Assembly (NCBI GenBank): GCA_050633525.1
Contig: JBOEGR010000021.1
Span: 1-64,000 of the forward strand
Source: CANLBN01 sp050633525
GTDB taxonomy: Bacteria; Pseudomonadota; Gammaproteobacteria; Pseudomonadales; Cellvibrionaceae
Reading direction: 5' to 3'
Length of the DNA stretch: 64,000 bases
Position numbers and translations under genes: made by a program. Shown one piece after another: positions 8,010-16,763 of this stretch. Under the pieces are notes generated by a model, which was not told the DNA's origin, made no database searches, and saw only the letters and a program-made list of their open reading frames with translations. Position 1 is the stretch's first letter; the number at the start of each line of letters is the position of its first letter.

Positions 8010-9026
8010 TTATACGCCTGCTTCGTTGGTCACTTTAACGATAACAGCTGCAACCTTATAAGGATCAGCATTAGAAGAGGTGCGGCGATCTTCTAGGCGA
8101 CCTTTCCAACCATCTTCAACTGTACCGATGGGGATGCGTATTGATGCACCACGGTCAGAAACCCCGTAGCTGTATTGATCAATAGACTGAGTTTCGTGCT
8201 TACCCGTCAAACGCTGTTCGTTATGTGCGCCATAAACACTCATGCAGCGCTCAATGTTCTTGCCAAACTCTTCACAAATAGCAGTGAATACTTCTTCTTT
8301 ACCTGCTTCACGCATGACTTTGTTTGAGAAGTTGGCGTGCATACCAGATCCGTTCCAGTCTGTATCACCTAGAGGCTTAGGATGATAGTTAATTGCTAAA
8401 CCGTATTTCTCAGCGGTGCGCTCAAGTAAGTAGCGAGCCAACCAAATTTCATCACCGGCACGTTTAGCACCTTTCGCGAAGATTTGGAATTCCCACTGGC
8501 CAGCAGCCACTTCAGCGTTGATACCTTCAACGTTTAAGCCTGCTTCTAAACAGAGGTCAAAGTGCTCTTCGATAAGGTCGCGACAATAAGCGTTTTTAGC
8601 GCCAACTGAACAATAGTAAGGGCCTTGTGGTGCTGGGAAGCCATTAGCTGGGAAACCGGGAGGTAGATCGGTGACAGGATCCCACAAGAAGTACTCTTGC
8701 TCGAAACCAAACCAAAAGTCTTCATCATCATCGGCTTCATCGATAGTCGCGCGGCCGTTAGAAACGTGAGCAGAACCATCGGCATTTAATACTTCAGTCA
8801 TCACTAAGTATGAATTCTTACGATCCGGATCAGGAATAATTGCAACAGGCTTAAGTAAGCAATCTGAATCACTGCCATCTGCTTGCTCAGTTGAACTACC
8901 ATCAAATGACCACATTGGGCACTCTGCAAGAGTACCGCCGAAGTCGCTACGAACCATAGTTTTACTGCGAAGGCTTTGAGTCGGTGTATAACCGTCAAGC
9001 CAGATATATTCCAACTTACTTTTCAT
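8010..9026 (-). CDS. glnII: Glutamine synthetase type II (eukaryotic/rhizobial GlnII type)
   Basis: 338 residues, the short GSII length. Starts LEYIWLDGYTPTQSLRSKT, as in GlnII and eukaryotic enzymes, followed by PMWSFDGSSTEQA, FGFEQEYFLWD, the long catalytic stretch around GAKNAYCRDLIEEH, NYHPKPLGDTDWNGSGMHANFS and DRGASIRIP. Same reaction as GSI but decameric in known members and lacking the Tyr adenylylation loop, so it escapes GlnE control. Its upstream region has a sigma-54 element and two NtrC boxes. A second GS of this type is unusual for gammaproteobacteria and suggests transfer or a nitrogen-stress role (inference). Confidence 0.93.
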   Translation of the reverse strand: MKSKLEYIWLDGYTPTQSLRSKTMVRSDFGGTLAECPMWSFDGSSTEQADGSDSDCLLKPVAIIPDPDRKNSYLVMTEVLNADGSAHVSNGRATIDEADDDEDFWFGFEQEYFLWDPVTDLPPGFPANGFPAPQGPYYCSVGAKNAYCRDLIEEHFDLCLEAGLNVEGINAEVAAGQWEFQIFAKGAKRAGDEIWLARYLLERTAEKYGLAINYHPKPLGDTDWNGSGMHANFSNKVMREAGKEEVFTAICEEFGKNIERCMSVYGAHNEQRLTGKHETQSIDQYSYGVSDRGASIRIPIGTVEDGWKGRLEDRRTSSNADPYKVAAVIVKVTNEAGV

Positions 9027-9105
9027 GTTGAAGATTACTCCACTTGTGTCTTATTGAATTAATTCATCGATACGGGATTTCCCGTTACCTGAGCCTAAAG
9101 CCATA

Positions 9106-9120
9106 GCAAATTTTATTCCA
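9106..9120 (-). promoter_or_regulatory. Sigma-54 promoter for the GSII gene
   Basis: On the minus strand TGGAATAAAATTTGC: GG and GC separated by 10 nt with TTTGC at the -12 element. It lies about 80 bp before the GSII start and 110-165 bp downstream of two NtrC-like boxes. The -24 half is weaker than consensus (TGGAAT versus TGGCAC). Confidence 0.65.
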
Positions 9121-9228
9121 GCTCAGTATAAGTGTGATGTGTAGATCTAAAAATGACATGTGGCGTAATAATATGGGGGTGAATACGGTGTTATTGATCA
9201 AGTAATGTTTTATTACAACAGGTGGTGC

Positions 9229-9243
9229 GCGCTATAATGGTGC
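9229..9243. promoter_or_regulatory. NtrC-like box 1 upstream of the GSII gene
   Basis: GCGCTATAATGGTGC, i.e. GCAC-N7-GCGC on the minus strand, one mismatch from the GCAC-N7-GTGC palindrome. Paired with a second box 30 bp further upstream. Confidence 0.6.
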
Positions 9244-9258
9244 AATACATCTATTTTT

Positions 9259-9273
9259 GAACCATTATTGTGC
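9259..9273. promoter_or_regulatory. NtrC-like box 2 upstream of the GSII gene
   Basis: GAACCATTATTGTGC; on the minus strand GCACAATAATGGTTC, one mismatch from the palindromic half-site. Its centre is 30 bp (about three helical turns) from box 1, the spacing expected for cooperative NtrC oligomer binding. Confidence 0.55.
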
Positions 9274-9325
9274 GCTTTGTGTTGTGAGCGTTCCGGTTTA
9301 TTGGTGGGTGTTTGTTCGATAGGTA

Positions 9326-10138
9326 TCAGCTTTGGTTTCGCTGTGTAAAATCAACGATGATGGCAGTAATATTATCGCGCCCTCCGCTACCTAGTGCGGA
9401 GGCCATTAATTTGTTTAACGCTTCACATTGTGTTTCTATGCTTAAGCCGGAAGATATTTCTGTTTCAGAAAGGCCGCCATATAAGCCATCGCTGCAAAGT
9501 AAGTATCTGTCTCCTGATTTTACGGGAGAGCAACGCAACTCAAGCTTTAAATGTCGGTTAACACCAATTGCTTTGGTAAGTATATGTGCAGAAGGGTGCG
9601 TTTTTGCCTCATCCTGGTTCAGTTCTCCATTATCATATTTTTCTTGAGCAAGGCTATGGTCATGAGTCATCTGTTCGAAATTTCCATCACGTAAGCGATA
9701 TATCCTACTATCTCCCGCCCAAAGAAAAAAACAGTAGCCCCCGAACTCAAATAGTAAGGCGGCTGTTGAGCCTACGCGATTTGCGCGAAAGGCCTTCTTA
9801 CAGGCTTCATTGGCCTCAGCTAGGCGATGTTGTAAGTCTTCGACTAGGCCTAATAAAGTGTCCTTATTTTTACCTTTTTTTCGAGAGAAGCCCTGTAAGG
9901 CTTTAACAACAGCTTTGCTGGCGTAATCGCCGCGTTTGTGCCCGCCCATGCCATCGGCAACCGCCCATAGTTTCGCAGCGGGTAATTCAAGATAGGCATC
10001 TTCATTAATAAAGCGGACCCAGCCTTTGTGAGTATCGCCACAGCTATGGCCGTGGATGGGCTGCGCATTTGAAGTGTCTAAGAGTCGAAGGTCAACTGGC
10101 CCAGAATCAATGTGCTGAAGGAGAGAGCGTTGAGCCAC
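9326..10138 (-). CDS. PP2C-family protein serine/threonine phosphatase
   Basis: 270 residues with the PP2C motifs in order: RFINEDAYLE, WAVADGMGGHKRGDYAS (metal-binding Asp), AGDSRIYRLRDG, DHSLAQ, LLCSDGLYGGLSE and GGRDNITAIIVDF. Soluble. It should remove phosphate from Ser/Thr of proteins phosphorylated by the kinase encoded immediately upstream in the same operon (2-bp gap). Similar kinase/phosphatase pairs accompany type VI secretion in some proteobacteria, but no T6SS genes are visible here, so the substrate is unknown. Confidence 0.93.
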   Translation of the reverse strand: MAQRSLLQHIDSGPVDLRLLDTSNAQPIHGHSCGDTHKGWVRFINEDAYLELPAAKLWAVADGMGGHKRGDYASKAVVKALQGFSRKKGKNKDTLLGLVEDLQHRLAEANEACKKAFRANRVGSTAALLFEFGGYCFFLWAGDSRIYRLRDGNFEQMTHDHSLAQEKYDNGELNQDEAKTHPSAHILTKAIGVNRHLKLELRCSPVKSGDRYLLCSDGLYGGLSETEISSGLSIETQCEALNKLMASALGSGGRDNITAIIVDFTQRNQS

Positions 10139-10140
10139 CT

Positions 10141-11094
10141 TTAGAACCTTTCTTTGATCATGTGAACAATGTCAGCAGCAGAGCTAGGACGCTGCTGAGG
10201 GTCTTTTTGCAAACATTGCATCGTGAGTTCGGCTAACACCGGGGGTAGAGGCTCTTGGCTGGCTGAGCTTGGGAAAACCGGTGTTTCATGACGAATTTTA
10301 TCCAGTAGCTCGCGTACGATGTCACCCTGAAATGGCGTGTTTCCTGTTAAGGTTTCGTAAAGTACAGCGCCCAAACTATAGATATCAGAAGCAAAAGAGA
10401 TATTAGGGTCGCGTTCTACTTGCTCTGGTGACATATACATCACACTACCTTGCAGCTTGCCTTCGCCGGTCATGCCTAGCCCAGCATTGACTTCGTCAAT
10501 TTTGGCATCGTCGGGTAGGCTGCTTTTGCCTTTGGACCATACTTTTGCCAAGCCCCAATCCAGTAGTAAAACCTCGCCATAAGGGCCAACCAATATATTG
10601 TCGGGCTTTATGTCTCGGTGTAACACACCTAGGGAATGGGCATAGGCCAGCGCGCTTGCAACCTGCAAAATTACATCGAGTAGCTGTTTGAGGTCATAGC
10701 GTTCACGAAATTTTAATACTTCTCGTAAGGTATAGCCGTGAATTAATTTCATTGTGAAATAGTAATGTCCTCGGTTGTCACGACCGAGCTCATAGGTGGG
10801 AACAGTATTGGGGTGCTGTAACATAGCAGAGATGCGAGCTTCGCGAAGTAAACGCAAGTTTTCAATGTCGTTATCAGCAAATTCAGGTCGTAATGTCTTG
10901 TAGCAAACACGACGGCGTAAATGTAAATCAACGCATGACTTAATGAGGGATTTCCCACCCGTTGCAATCGTGGTGAAAAATGCATAGCGCGTATTGGGGT
11001 TTATCTTTCCCGGTAGCGCAATATCTGTTTCCTCGGTGAACAGAGGAAGTTCATGGTTTTTTTGTTGCTGAAACTCTAGCATAGATACCGCCAT
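10141..11094 (-). CDS. Hanks-type serine/threonine protein kinase
   Basis: About 317 residues from ATG 11094, chosen for the GAGA-type ribosome binding site upstream; an in-frame TTG at 11256 would add 54 residues without family features. Kinase landmarks: atypical glycine loop (IATGGKSL), beta-3 Lys in CYKTL, alpha-C Glu in LLREARI, catalytic HRDIKPDN, LLDWGLAKV (DWG in place of DFG, a common bacterial variant) and MYMSPEQ. There is no transmembrane or PASTA segment after the domain, so a cytosolic kinase. It forms an operon with the PP2C phosphatase. Confidence 0.9.
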   Translation of the reverse strand: MAVSMLEFQQQKNHELPLFTEETDIALPGKINPNTRYAFFTTIATGGKSLIKSCVDLHLRRRVCYKTLRPEFADNDIENLRLLREARISAMLQHPNTVPTYELGRDNRGHYYFTMKLIHGYTLREVLKFRERYDLKQLLDVILQVASALAYAHSLGVLHRDIKPDNILVGPYGEVLLLDWGLAKVWSKGKSSLPDDAKIDEVNAGLGMTGEGKLQGSVMYMSPEQVERDPNISFASDIYSLGAVLYETLTGNTPFQGDIVRELLDKIRHETPVFPSSASQEPLPPVLAELTMQCLQKDPQQRPSSAADIVHMIKERF

Positions 11095-11309
11095 TTCATC
11101 TCGTCTGAGGCATGAGCGTATTGTGATTTTCTGGAAATGACCAATGTCATTTTTTGTCAATAGCTTGCTCGTTAAGTGTAACTCTTCTGAGAAAAAAGCG
11201 CGATGTGGTAGTATGCGCGCCCGTTCAGTGCAAAAGACTCTAGGCAGTGTTGTCAATCATACTGCCTGATAATCAATGTATATTTTCAATCGTTTGGAAT
11301 GTAAAAAGT

Positions 11310-11852
11310 TTGAGTACAGATAAGCAAGAAAAAAGTAAGCTGGTGATAAGCGATAGTGACTACCAGCACGTTGCTAAACTTCTCGGTAGAGAGCCCAGAG
11401 GCTTACGCGATATCGCTGTTCGTACTCGTGATGGTGACCCTGCTGTTATTCGGGTTGCTTCACTTGTCGATAACAAACCCTTCCCCACACTCTTTTGGTT
11501 AATTGATAAAAAGCTAAATTATGCGATTGATCAATTAGAAGCTGGAGGCTTAATTGCTCAGTTACAATCTGAGATTGATGCGAGTGATGCATTACAGCAG
11601 GCGCTAACAATAGATCATGAAGCTCATATCGCATTGCGTAGTGCCTTGATGTTGGATGCAGATAGAGATGCAATTGCTGCATTGGGCTTTACCGATGTTT
11701 TAAGTCGGCGTGGGATTGGTGGCATCGAAAATTTTACGCGCATACGTTGCTTGCATACCTATTATGCTTCCCATCTCGTTAGCCCAAATACGGTGGGTAA
11801 GTTAGTGGACCAATACTGGCAAGAACACGGCGTTGTATTAGGTCATCTTTAG
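11310..11852 (+). CDS. DUF501 family protein
   Basis: About 180 residues. Contains the family stretches LGREPRGLRDIAVRTRDGDPAVIRV and PFPTLFWLIDKKLNYAIDQLE, and near the C-terminus GIGGIENFTRIRCLHTYYASHL. DUF501 proteins are cytosolic and of unknown function. No ATG is available; TTG 11310 (TTG-AGT-ACA) follows a GGA about 11 nt upstream and begins just before the conserved part, so I prefer it to the upstream GTG at 11247. Divergent from the kinase gene. Confidence 0.82.
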   Translation: MSTDKQEKSKLVISDSDYQHVAKLLGREPRGLRDIAVRTRDGDPAVIRVASLVDNKPFPTLFWLIDKKLNYAIDQLEAGGLIAQLQSEIDASDALQQALTIDHEAHIALRSALMLDADRDAIAALGFTDVLSRRGIGGIENFTRIRCLHTYYASHLVSPNTVGKLVDQYWQEHGVVLGHL

Positions 11853-11943
11853 TCATTCTTCTTTCTCTGCTACACGCACCTGAAAAAAACCGTCTCAGCA
11901 TCTACACTTAATGTATGTAGTGTAAATAATGTGGTTGTAAAAC

Positions 11944-12450
11944 GTGGCTGTTGATGAAGATGAAGCTCCGCAGGAAGAGGCGGACGCCGACAAAATAAGC
12001 GTTAAAGAACGCTTTATAATTCTTAAACCGTGGTTGCAGGTAGGCGGTTTGGTCGTACTACTGATGATGTTAATGACGACCTCTCTCGTGACGGGTTTAA
12101 TGGTAACGGGGGTCATTAATATCAACCCTGAAAATAAGCGTGTCGTCAGCAATATGGGGGATGCTATGTCTATCTGTGATGGCGCCATACATGACGAGCA
12201 TGGCTCCTTGCTGCAGACTTTTGCGCTTGACGATTTGTCCAGCCATGGTGATAAAGAATCAGGTGGCTATCGTCTCTATTACGAATTGAATATGTACCGT
12301 GATAATACAAGGCAAACAGGCGTGAATAAGTTTTATGTTAATTGCTTTGTGTCCGCTAAGGGGCGCATTAAGAGGTTGGACTTATTGGAGGATAAAAGCT
12401 TTGTACCTAGAGCATTACGTCGCTCTAAAGGTAACGCGATAGGCTTGTAA
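11944..12450 (+). CDS. Single-pass membrane protein, unknown function
   Basis: 168 residues from GTG 11944, the first start after an in-frame TAA. An acidic N-terminus (DEDEAPQEEADAD), one membrane helix (~35-62, VGGLVVLLMMLMTTSLVTGLMVTGV), then a domain of ~100 residues with two Cys (ICDGAI, VNCFVS). Topology could be N-in with the domain in the periplasm. No family recognised. No clear ribosome binding site, so the exact start is uncertain. The long frame and ordinary composition support it as real. Confidence 0.65.
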   Translation: MAVDEDEAPQEEADADKISVKERFIILKPWLQVGGLVVLLMMLMTTSLVTGLMVTGVININPENKRVVSNMGDAMSICDGAIHDEHGSLLQTFALDDLSSHGDKESGGYRLYYELNMYRDNTRQTGVNKFYVNCFVSAKGRIKRLDLLEDKSFVPRALRRSKGNAIGL

Positions 12451-12467
12451 GCATTGCCTTAAAGGAA

Positions 12468-12701
12468 TTAATAAGGTGTTTTTTGTGCTGGTACTTGCTG
12501 GGCAGACATTTCTTTTGCTGAAAGTAGCTTGAGATAGAACACTATCGATAGCACAAGTAAAACAACAGTTAAAATTTGTGCGGGCCGCAATAGGATGGAT
12601 TCAGTGAATACGCCATGCATACCGGCAGCAAGCAATAAAAGGGTGCAGATAAACGCGATTAAACATTCGATTTTTAGCATAGTAATAGAATTAGGCATCA
12701 T
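12468..12701 (-). CDS. Small two-helix membrane protein, unknown function
   Basis: 77 residues with two hydrophobic helices (~9-27 IECLIAFICTLLLLAAGM; ~42-60 AQILTVVLLVLSIVFYLKLL) and a polar tail (MSAQQVPAQKTPY). Convergent with the preceding gene, 17 bp apart. The start could be either of the paired ATG codons; no strong ribosome binding site is seen. Not recognised. Confidence 0.5.
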   Translation of the reverse strand: MMPNSITMLKIECLIAFICTLLLLAAGMHGVFTESILLRPAQILTVVLLVLSIVFYLKLLSAKEMSAQQVPAQKTPY

Positions 12702-13028
12702 TTTGGTAGTTGATCATAAAAACAGCTATTACTAAGGATAGCAGTTCATTTTGTGACGCGATAGACTTTAAAATTATGAACTGCGTCACACTTATAACCC
12801 GTTTGGTTTAAATCCCACACCTTCTGTGCTTCTTTTTGGTGCTATTTTGGTACTGTTGCCGCACTTATTTTTTGTTCGGAAGCGTTTTTATCCCCTTTAA
12901 AGTACTTATTCGCCCATCTGGTTAAAAATTTACCTATTACTGAAGAGTATTCACCAGTATAATCCGCGCCTTCAAATTTAAGCGCTTGTAAGCATTTTCT
13001 ACAAATAACCTCCCATCTGGATTCCCTT
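12702..13028 (+). promoter_or_regulatory. typA upstream region with putative promoter
   Basis: 327 bp without a convincing gene. TATAAT at 12958-12963, with a poor -35 TTACTG at 12937-12942 (15-bp spacing), is the best promoter candidate, about 65 bp before typA. An unusual interleaved inverted repeat at 12741-12790 is listed separately. Confidence 0.4.
12741..12790 (+). repeat. Interleaved inverted repeats (possible pseudoknot or paired operator)
   Basis: Arm A GCAGTTCAT (12741-12749) is complementary to A' ATGAACTGC (12776-12784). Arm B TGTGACGC (12752-12759) is complementary to B' GCGTCACA (12783-12790). The order A-B-A'-B' is that of an H-type pseudoknot; A' and B' share two bases. Alternatively it is a compound protein-binding site. 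Confidence 0.45.
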
Positions 13029-14837
13029 GTGATTGAGAAACTCCGTAATATCGCGATTATCGCGCACGTTGACCATGGTAAAACGACCCTTGTCGATAAA
13101 CTCCTAAGCCAATCTGGCACACTTGACCGTAAGGATCAGGGTGCAGAACGCGTGATGGATTCTAATGATCAAGAAAAAGAACGCGGCATTACCATTCTCG
13201 CTAAAAACACTGCTATTGAGTGGAATGACTATCACATCAATATTGTGGATACACCGGGACACGCCGACTTCGGTGGTGAGGTCGAGCGCGTACTATCAAT
13301 GGTTGATTCAGTATTGTTGCTAGTGGATGCAGTGGATGGGCCTATGCCGCAAACGCGCTTTGTAACATCCAAGGCGTTTGAGCGAGGTTTAAAGCCGATT
13401 GTTGTTGTTAATAAGGTTGATCGTCCGGGTGCTCGGCCTGATTGGGTGGTAGACCAAGTGTTTGATCTTTTTGATCGTTTAGGCGCAACTGATGAGCAGT
13501 TAGACTTCCCTATTATCTTTGCCTCTGCTCTTAATGGTATCGCTGGTCTAGATGCAGACGATTTGGCCGACGATATGTCGCCTTTGTTCCAAATGATTAC
13601 TGAAAAAGTACCTTCACCAAAAGTAGACCGCAATGGCCCATTTCAAATGCAAATTTCTGCATTGGATTACGACAGCTATGTGGGTGTTATTGGTATTGGT
13701 CGTATTACGCGCGGCAGCTTAAAGTCGAATCAACAAGTGGTTATTCATTCCTCCGATGGTAATGAACGCAAGGGTAAAGTGTTAAACGTAAAAGGCTACC
13801 TTGGTCTGGAGCGTGTGGATGTTGAAGAAGCTAAGGCCGGTGATATTGTCTGTATTAACGGTATCGATGGCTTAAGTATTTCCGATACTTTGTGTGACCC
13901 AGAGCATGTTGAAGCTTTGCCTGCCCTGAGTGTAGATGAGCCAACAGTCAGTATGACCTTTATGGTCAACGACTCGCCTTTTGCTGGTTTAGAAGGTAAA
14001 TACGTCACTACGCGGAATATTAGTGAGCGTTTAGATCAAGAGCTTATCCATAACGTGGCATTAAAAGTAGAACCGGGTGATACACCAGACAAATTTAAAG
14101 TCTCGGGCCGTGGTGAACTGCATTTGTCTGTCTTAATCGAAACAATGCGCCGTGAAGGCTTTGAGCTGGGTGTGTCTCGCCCTGAAGTGGTTCAGAGAGA
14201 AGTCGATGGCCAGATTCAAGAGCCTTACGAGCAAGTTGTGATTGATGTTGAAGAACAGCATCAGGGTTCAGTAATGGAAGAGCTGGGCTTGCGCAAAGCT
14301 GAAATGACCAACATGGAACCAGACGGAAAAGGCCGAGTGAAGCTAGAATTCATTATGCCATCACGTGGCTTAATCGGTTTCCGCGGTCAGTTTATGACCA
14401 TGACTTCTGGTTCAGGTATTATGACCAGCGTATTTGACCATTACGGTGAAGTAAAAGAAGGCATTTTAAAAACTCGCCAAAATGGTGTATTGATTAGTAT
14501 GGTGAAAGGTAAAACTGCCGCTTACTCATTGTTTAACCTTCAAAGCCGAGGTCGTTTGTTCTTAGGGCATGCGATTGATGTGTATGAAGGTCAGGTCATT
14601 GGAATTCATTCGCGTGATAACGACTTAGCCGTTAACCCTATTAAGGGTAAGCAGCTAACCAATGTTCGTGCATCCGGTACGGACGAAGCCTTGACATTGT
14701 CTCCACCTATTACGCATACACTAGAGCAAGCATTAGAATTTATCGAAGACGATGAGCTAGTCGAAGTGACGCCTGACAGTATCCGTATTCGTAAGAAATT
14801 CCTTACTGAAAATGAGCGTAAGCGTAATAAGAAGTAG
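13029..14837 (+). CDS. typA: Ribosome-associated translational GTPase TypA/BipA
   Basis: 602 residues, full family length. EF-G-like GTPase: G1 AHVDHGKTT, switch RGITI, G3 DTPGHADF, G4 NKVDR, then domains II, III and V and the BipA-specific C-terminus. Acts on the ribosome during assembly or stress and cold growth. Starts with GTG (13029) after a weak purine stretch; an ATG is not available. Transcribed alone, with a strong terminator 24 bp after the stop. Confidence 0.97.
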   Translation: MIEKLRNIAIIAHVDHGKTTLVDKLLSQSGTLDRKDQGAERVMDSNDQEKERGITILAKNTAIEWNDYHINIVDTPGHADFGGEVERVLSMVDSVLLLVDAVDGPMPQTRFVTSKAFERGLKPIVVVNKVDRPGARPDWVVDQVFDLFDRLGATDEQLDFPIIFASALNGIAGLDADDLADDMSPLFQMITEKVPSPKVDRNGPFQMQISALDYDSYVGVIGIGRITRGSLKSNQQVVIHSSDGNERKGKVLNVKGYLGLERVDVEEAKAGDIVCINGIDGLSISDTLCDPEHVEALPALSVDEPTVSMTFMVNDSPFAGLEGKYVTTRNISERLDQELIHNVALKVEPGDTPDKFKVSGRGELHLSVLIETMRREGFELGVSRPEVVQREVDGQIQEPYEQVVIDVEEQHQGSVMEELGLRKAEMTNMEPDGKGRVKLEFIMPSRGLIGFRGQFMTMTSGSGIMTSVFDHYGEVKEGILKTRQNGVLISMVKGKTAAYSLFNLQSRGRLFLGHAIDVYEGQVIGIHSRDNDLAVNPIKGKQLTNVRASGTDEALTLSPPITHTLEQALEFIEDDELVEVTPDSIRIRKKFLTENERKRNKK

Positions 14838-14860
14838 TCATCTTACGACAAAGAATAGAA

Positions 14861-14886
14861 AAGGGGCTTTAATGCCCCTTTTTTTT
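14861..14886 (+). terminator. Rho-independent terminator of typA
   Basis: AAGGGGC (14861-14867), loop TTTAAT, GCCCCTT (14874-14880), followed by a T-run to 14886. Confidence 0.92.
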
Positions 14887-14996
14887 GCCTGCGCCTTTTT
14901 TCGTTGCCTCTATGTTGTATTGTCGACAGCGCTTGAGTTAGGATGAGTTGGCACCATATGAGTGACTATTCCCAACCGATTTGGCTCTAAGTCTAT

Positions 14997-15224
14997 ATGA
15001 AAAAAATCCGTAATCCTGTTAAAGCTTATAAATCCTTTGTTCGTGAAAAAGCGATTAGTCGTGCGCAAACGCGCATTCTTTTGGCTGGTCGTAAAGCGGA
15101 TGAGTTCGCTGAAGAAGAGTTAGAGGTTATTGTTAAAGAAGAGGAAGATAAGATCAACAGCAGTATTCGTGAAAAAGGTCTGCTGGCTGTTTTGGCCGCG
15201 CTGGGCTTCAATCTATTCTTTTGA
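14997..15224 (+). CDS. Small basic/acidic helical protein, unknown
   Basis: 75 residues: a basic N-terminal half (MKKIRNPVKAYKSFVREKAISRAQTRI), an acidic centre (EEELEVIVKEEEDK) and a short hydrophobic end (LLAVLAALGFNLFF) that may peripherally anchor it. 48 bp upstream of a two-helix membrane protein on the same strand, perhaps co-transcribed. Not assigned to a family. Ribosome binding site weak. Confidence 0.6.
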   Translation: MKKIRNPVKAYKSFVREKAISRAQTRILLAGRKADEFAEEELEVIVKEEEDKINSSIREKGLLAVLAALGFNLFF

Positions 15225-15272
15225 TGGTTGGCTAATGTTGATTACTCTTGTTAACTACTTTAGGCGCTGAGC

Positions 15273-15707
15273 ATGTGGAATAACCTTCTTAAAATCACCT
15301 TAGTCTCTTATCTTTGGAAACGCTATAAGCGTACTATTATTGCCTTACCACTTTTGTTGCTTTACTTTTGGTTTGTTAATTTAGTGCATCACGACATTAT
15401 TGCCTATGCCACATTGAATAACGATACCAGCTGGTTGGGTTGGACGTTTTTAGTGAAGTGGTTGTTTATCTTACTGGGTGTTGCTGTTTTTGTTTTTATT
15501 CATGCAACAGCTAAAACCGTTGGTGAAAGCCGCTTGGCCGATTCATTGCGGGGTGGTGTGAAAGGCAATTTAAAAGATAAACCGAAAGAGTCTGCGCTCG
15601 AAGATCCCGATCCTCTTTCACCCGAAACAGAGGATGTATTTGATCGTATTCGTCACAAGAAATCCTTGCGTTCAAAAGCCGACGTAGTGTTAGAAAAACG
15701 CCAATAG
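15273..15707 (+). CDS. Two-helix membrane protein, unknown function
   Basis: 144 residues. Two membrane helices (~22-42 IIALPLLLLYFWFVNLV; ~60-84 FLVKWLFILLGVAVFVFIHA) followed by a ~60-residue charged cytosolic tail rich in D/E/K (ALEDPDPLSPETEDVFDRIRHKKSLRSK). Looks like a conserved gammaproteobacterial hypothetical; no function can be given. Follows the 75-residue gene by 48 bp. Confidence 0.65.
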   Translation: MWNNLLKITLVSYLWKRYKRTIIALPLLLLYFWFVNLVHHDIIAYATLNNDTSWLGWTFLVKWLFILLGVAVFVFIHATAKTVGESRLADSLRGGVKGNLKDKPKESALEDPDPLSPETEDVFDRIRHKKSLRSKADVVLEKRQ

Positions 15708-15859
15708 CGCTTTATTATCTCAAGGCTATGTATTGGGGCCTATACCCTGCATTAGTCCGTTACTGCTTTCCCCTCTGCCATCATTCGTCATAATTCCCCT
15801 TAAAACTATCAGATTTTATCCCTTTGCTCGTCCTATTTGGCTTGTTTAATACATGTCAA

Positions 15860-15882
15860 GCAAAGGCAATACATGCCTTTGC
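15860..15882. promoter_or_regulatory. Perfect dyad upstream of the OmpA-like pdsO gene
   Basis: GCAAAGGCA (15860-15868), spacer ATACA, TGCCTTTGC (15874-15882), a 9+9 bp perfect inverted repeat ending 33 bp before the ATG. No T-run follows, so an operator or a 5'-UTR hairpin is more likely than a terminator. Confidence 0.5.
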
Positions 15883-15915
15883 ACAAACCATTATTAAGCC
15901 CAAGAGGATAAGACA

Positions 15916-16650
15916 ATGAAGAAAACACTACTAGCAAGCAGTATCGCGTTGGCCGTTAGCATGGCTTCAATTAATACCATAGCTGACGATGATTTTTATA
16001 TGGAAGACACCGGTGAAATTAATACCGTTAAAGAGGGGGCGACGTTCGGTGCTGCCGCTATTATTGGCGGTATAGTTGCAGGCCCTATCGGTGCAATAGC
16101 GGGTGCTGCAGGCGGTGCGCTACTAGGAAAAGAACTAACAAAAGCCGGAGAGTACGACCTCACCCTTGAAGACTTAAAAGAAAAAGAAATCGAGCTGGCG
16201 AATATTAACCTCGAAATGATTGCTTTAAAAAATCAGTTAGCAAGCTTGCAGAATGATAAAAGTGAAATAGAAGGTTTCGTATTTAATGACTTAGAGTTTC
16301 AATTATTATTTCATACAGGTAATGATACTTTGGGTGAAGAAGCGATGCGCCGTTTAGATAACTTAGCGGATTTTTTAAAGCGCAATCCAGATTTAAATAT
16401 TCGCTTACATGGTCATGCAGATCCTCGCGGCACAGATGGATACAATAATGTGCTTGCGCAACACCGAGCACTCAATGTGCAAAGTGCTCTAGAGTTTTAT
16501 GGCGTTGAAGCAGAGCGAGTCGAGCGTTATTCCTACGGAGCGAATAAATCTACTGCAATTAAAGGCGACTTAGATGCCTATGCCCTAGAGCGCAAAGTGA
16601 CTGTACAAATTGTACCTGAATCAGATAGTGACTACGCCTTCGCTGATTAG
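15916..16650 (+). CDS. pdsO: Sortase-system OmpA-family protein (PdsO)
   Basis: 244 residues. Signal peptide (MKKTLLASSIALAVSMASINTIA-DD), a glycine-rich hydrophobic segment (~42-75, GAAAIIGGIVAGPIGAIAGAAGGALLG), a short coiled coil (LKEKEIELANINLEMIALKNQLASLQ) and an OmpA C-terminal peptidoglycan-binding domain (~130-240: FHTGNDTLGEEAMRRLDNLADFL...LHGHADPRGTDGYNNVLAQHRALNVQSAL). This layout matches the OmpA-like component of the proteobacterial dedicated sortase system, whose sortase, target, regulator and kinase lie at 19.7-25.7 kb. AGAGGAT precedes the ATG. Probable envelope anchor partner of the sortase target. Confidence 0.88.
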   Translation: MKKTLLASSIALAVSMASINTIADDDFYMEDTGEINTVKEGATFGAAAIIGGIVAGPIGAIAGAAGGALLGKELTKAGEYDLTLEDLKEKEIELANINLEMIALKNQLASLQNDKSEIEGFVFNDLEFQLLFHTGNDTLGEEAMRRLDNLADFLKRNPDLNIRLHGHADPRGTDGYNNVLAQHRALNVQSALEFYGVEAERVERYSYGANKSTAIKGDLDAYALERKVTVQIVPESDSDYAFAD

Positions 16651-16763
16651 GCCTTTGTTAATTAAGCCTTTGCAGATTAAGTGTCAAAGAAGGAAGGGAG
16701 CCATAAGGAGTTGGCAGGAAAGTGATTAAAGGAACGTAAGAAAGGGAAAACCACTCTCCGCTT

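Noticed and set aside
12752..12790. TGTGA and TCACA could be a CRP box.
   Set aside because: The half-sites are 29 bp apart instead of 6, so they do not form a CRP palindrome.
12842..13120. A 92-codon minus-strand frame across the typA start.
   Set aside because: It overlaps the conserved GTPase P-loop of typA, has no ribosome binding site and shows no family features.
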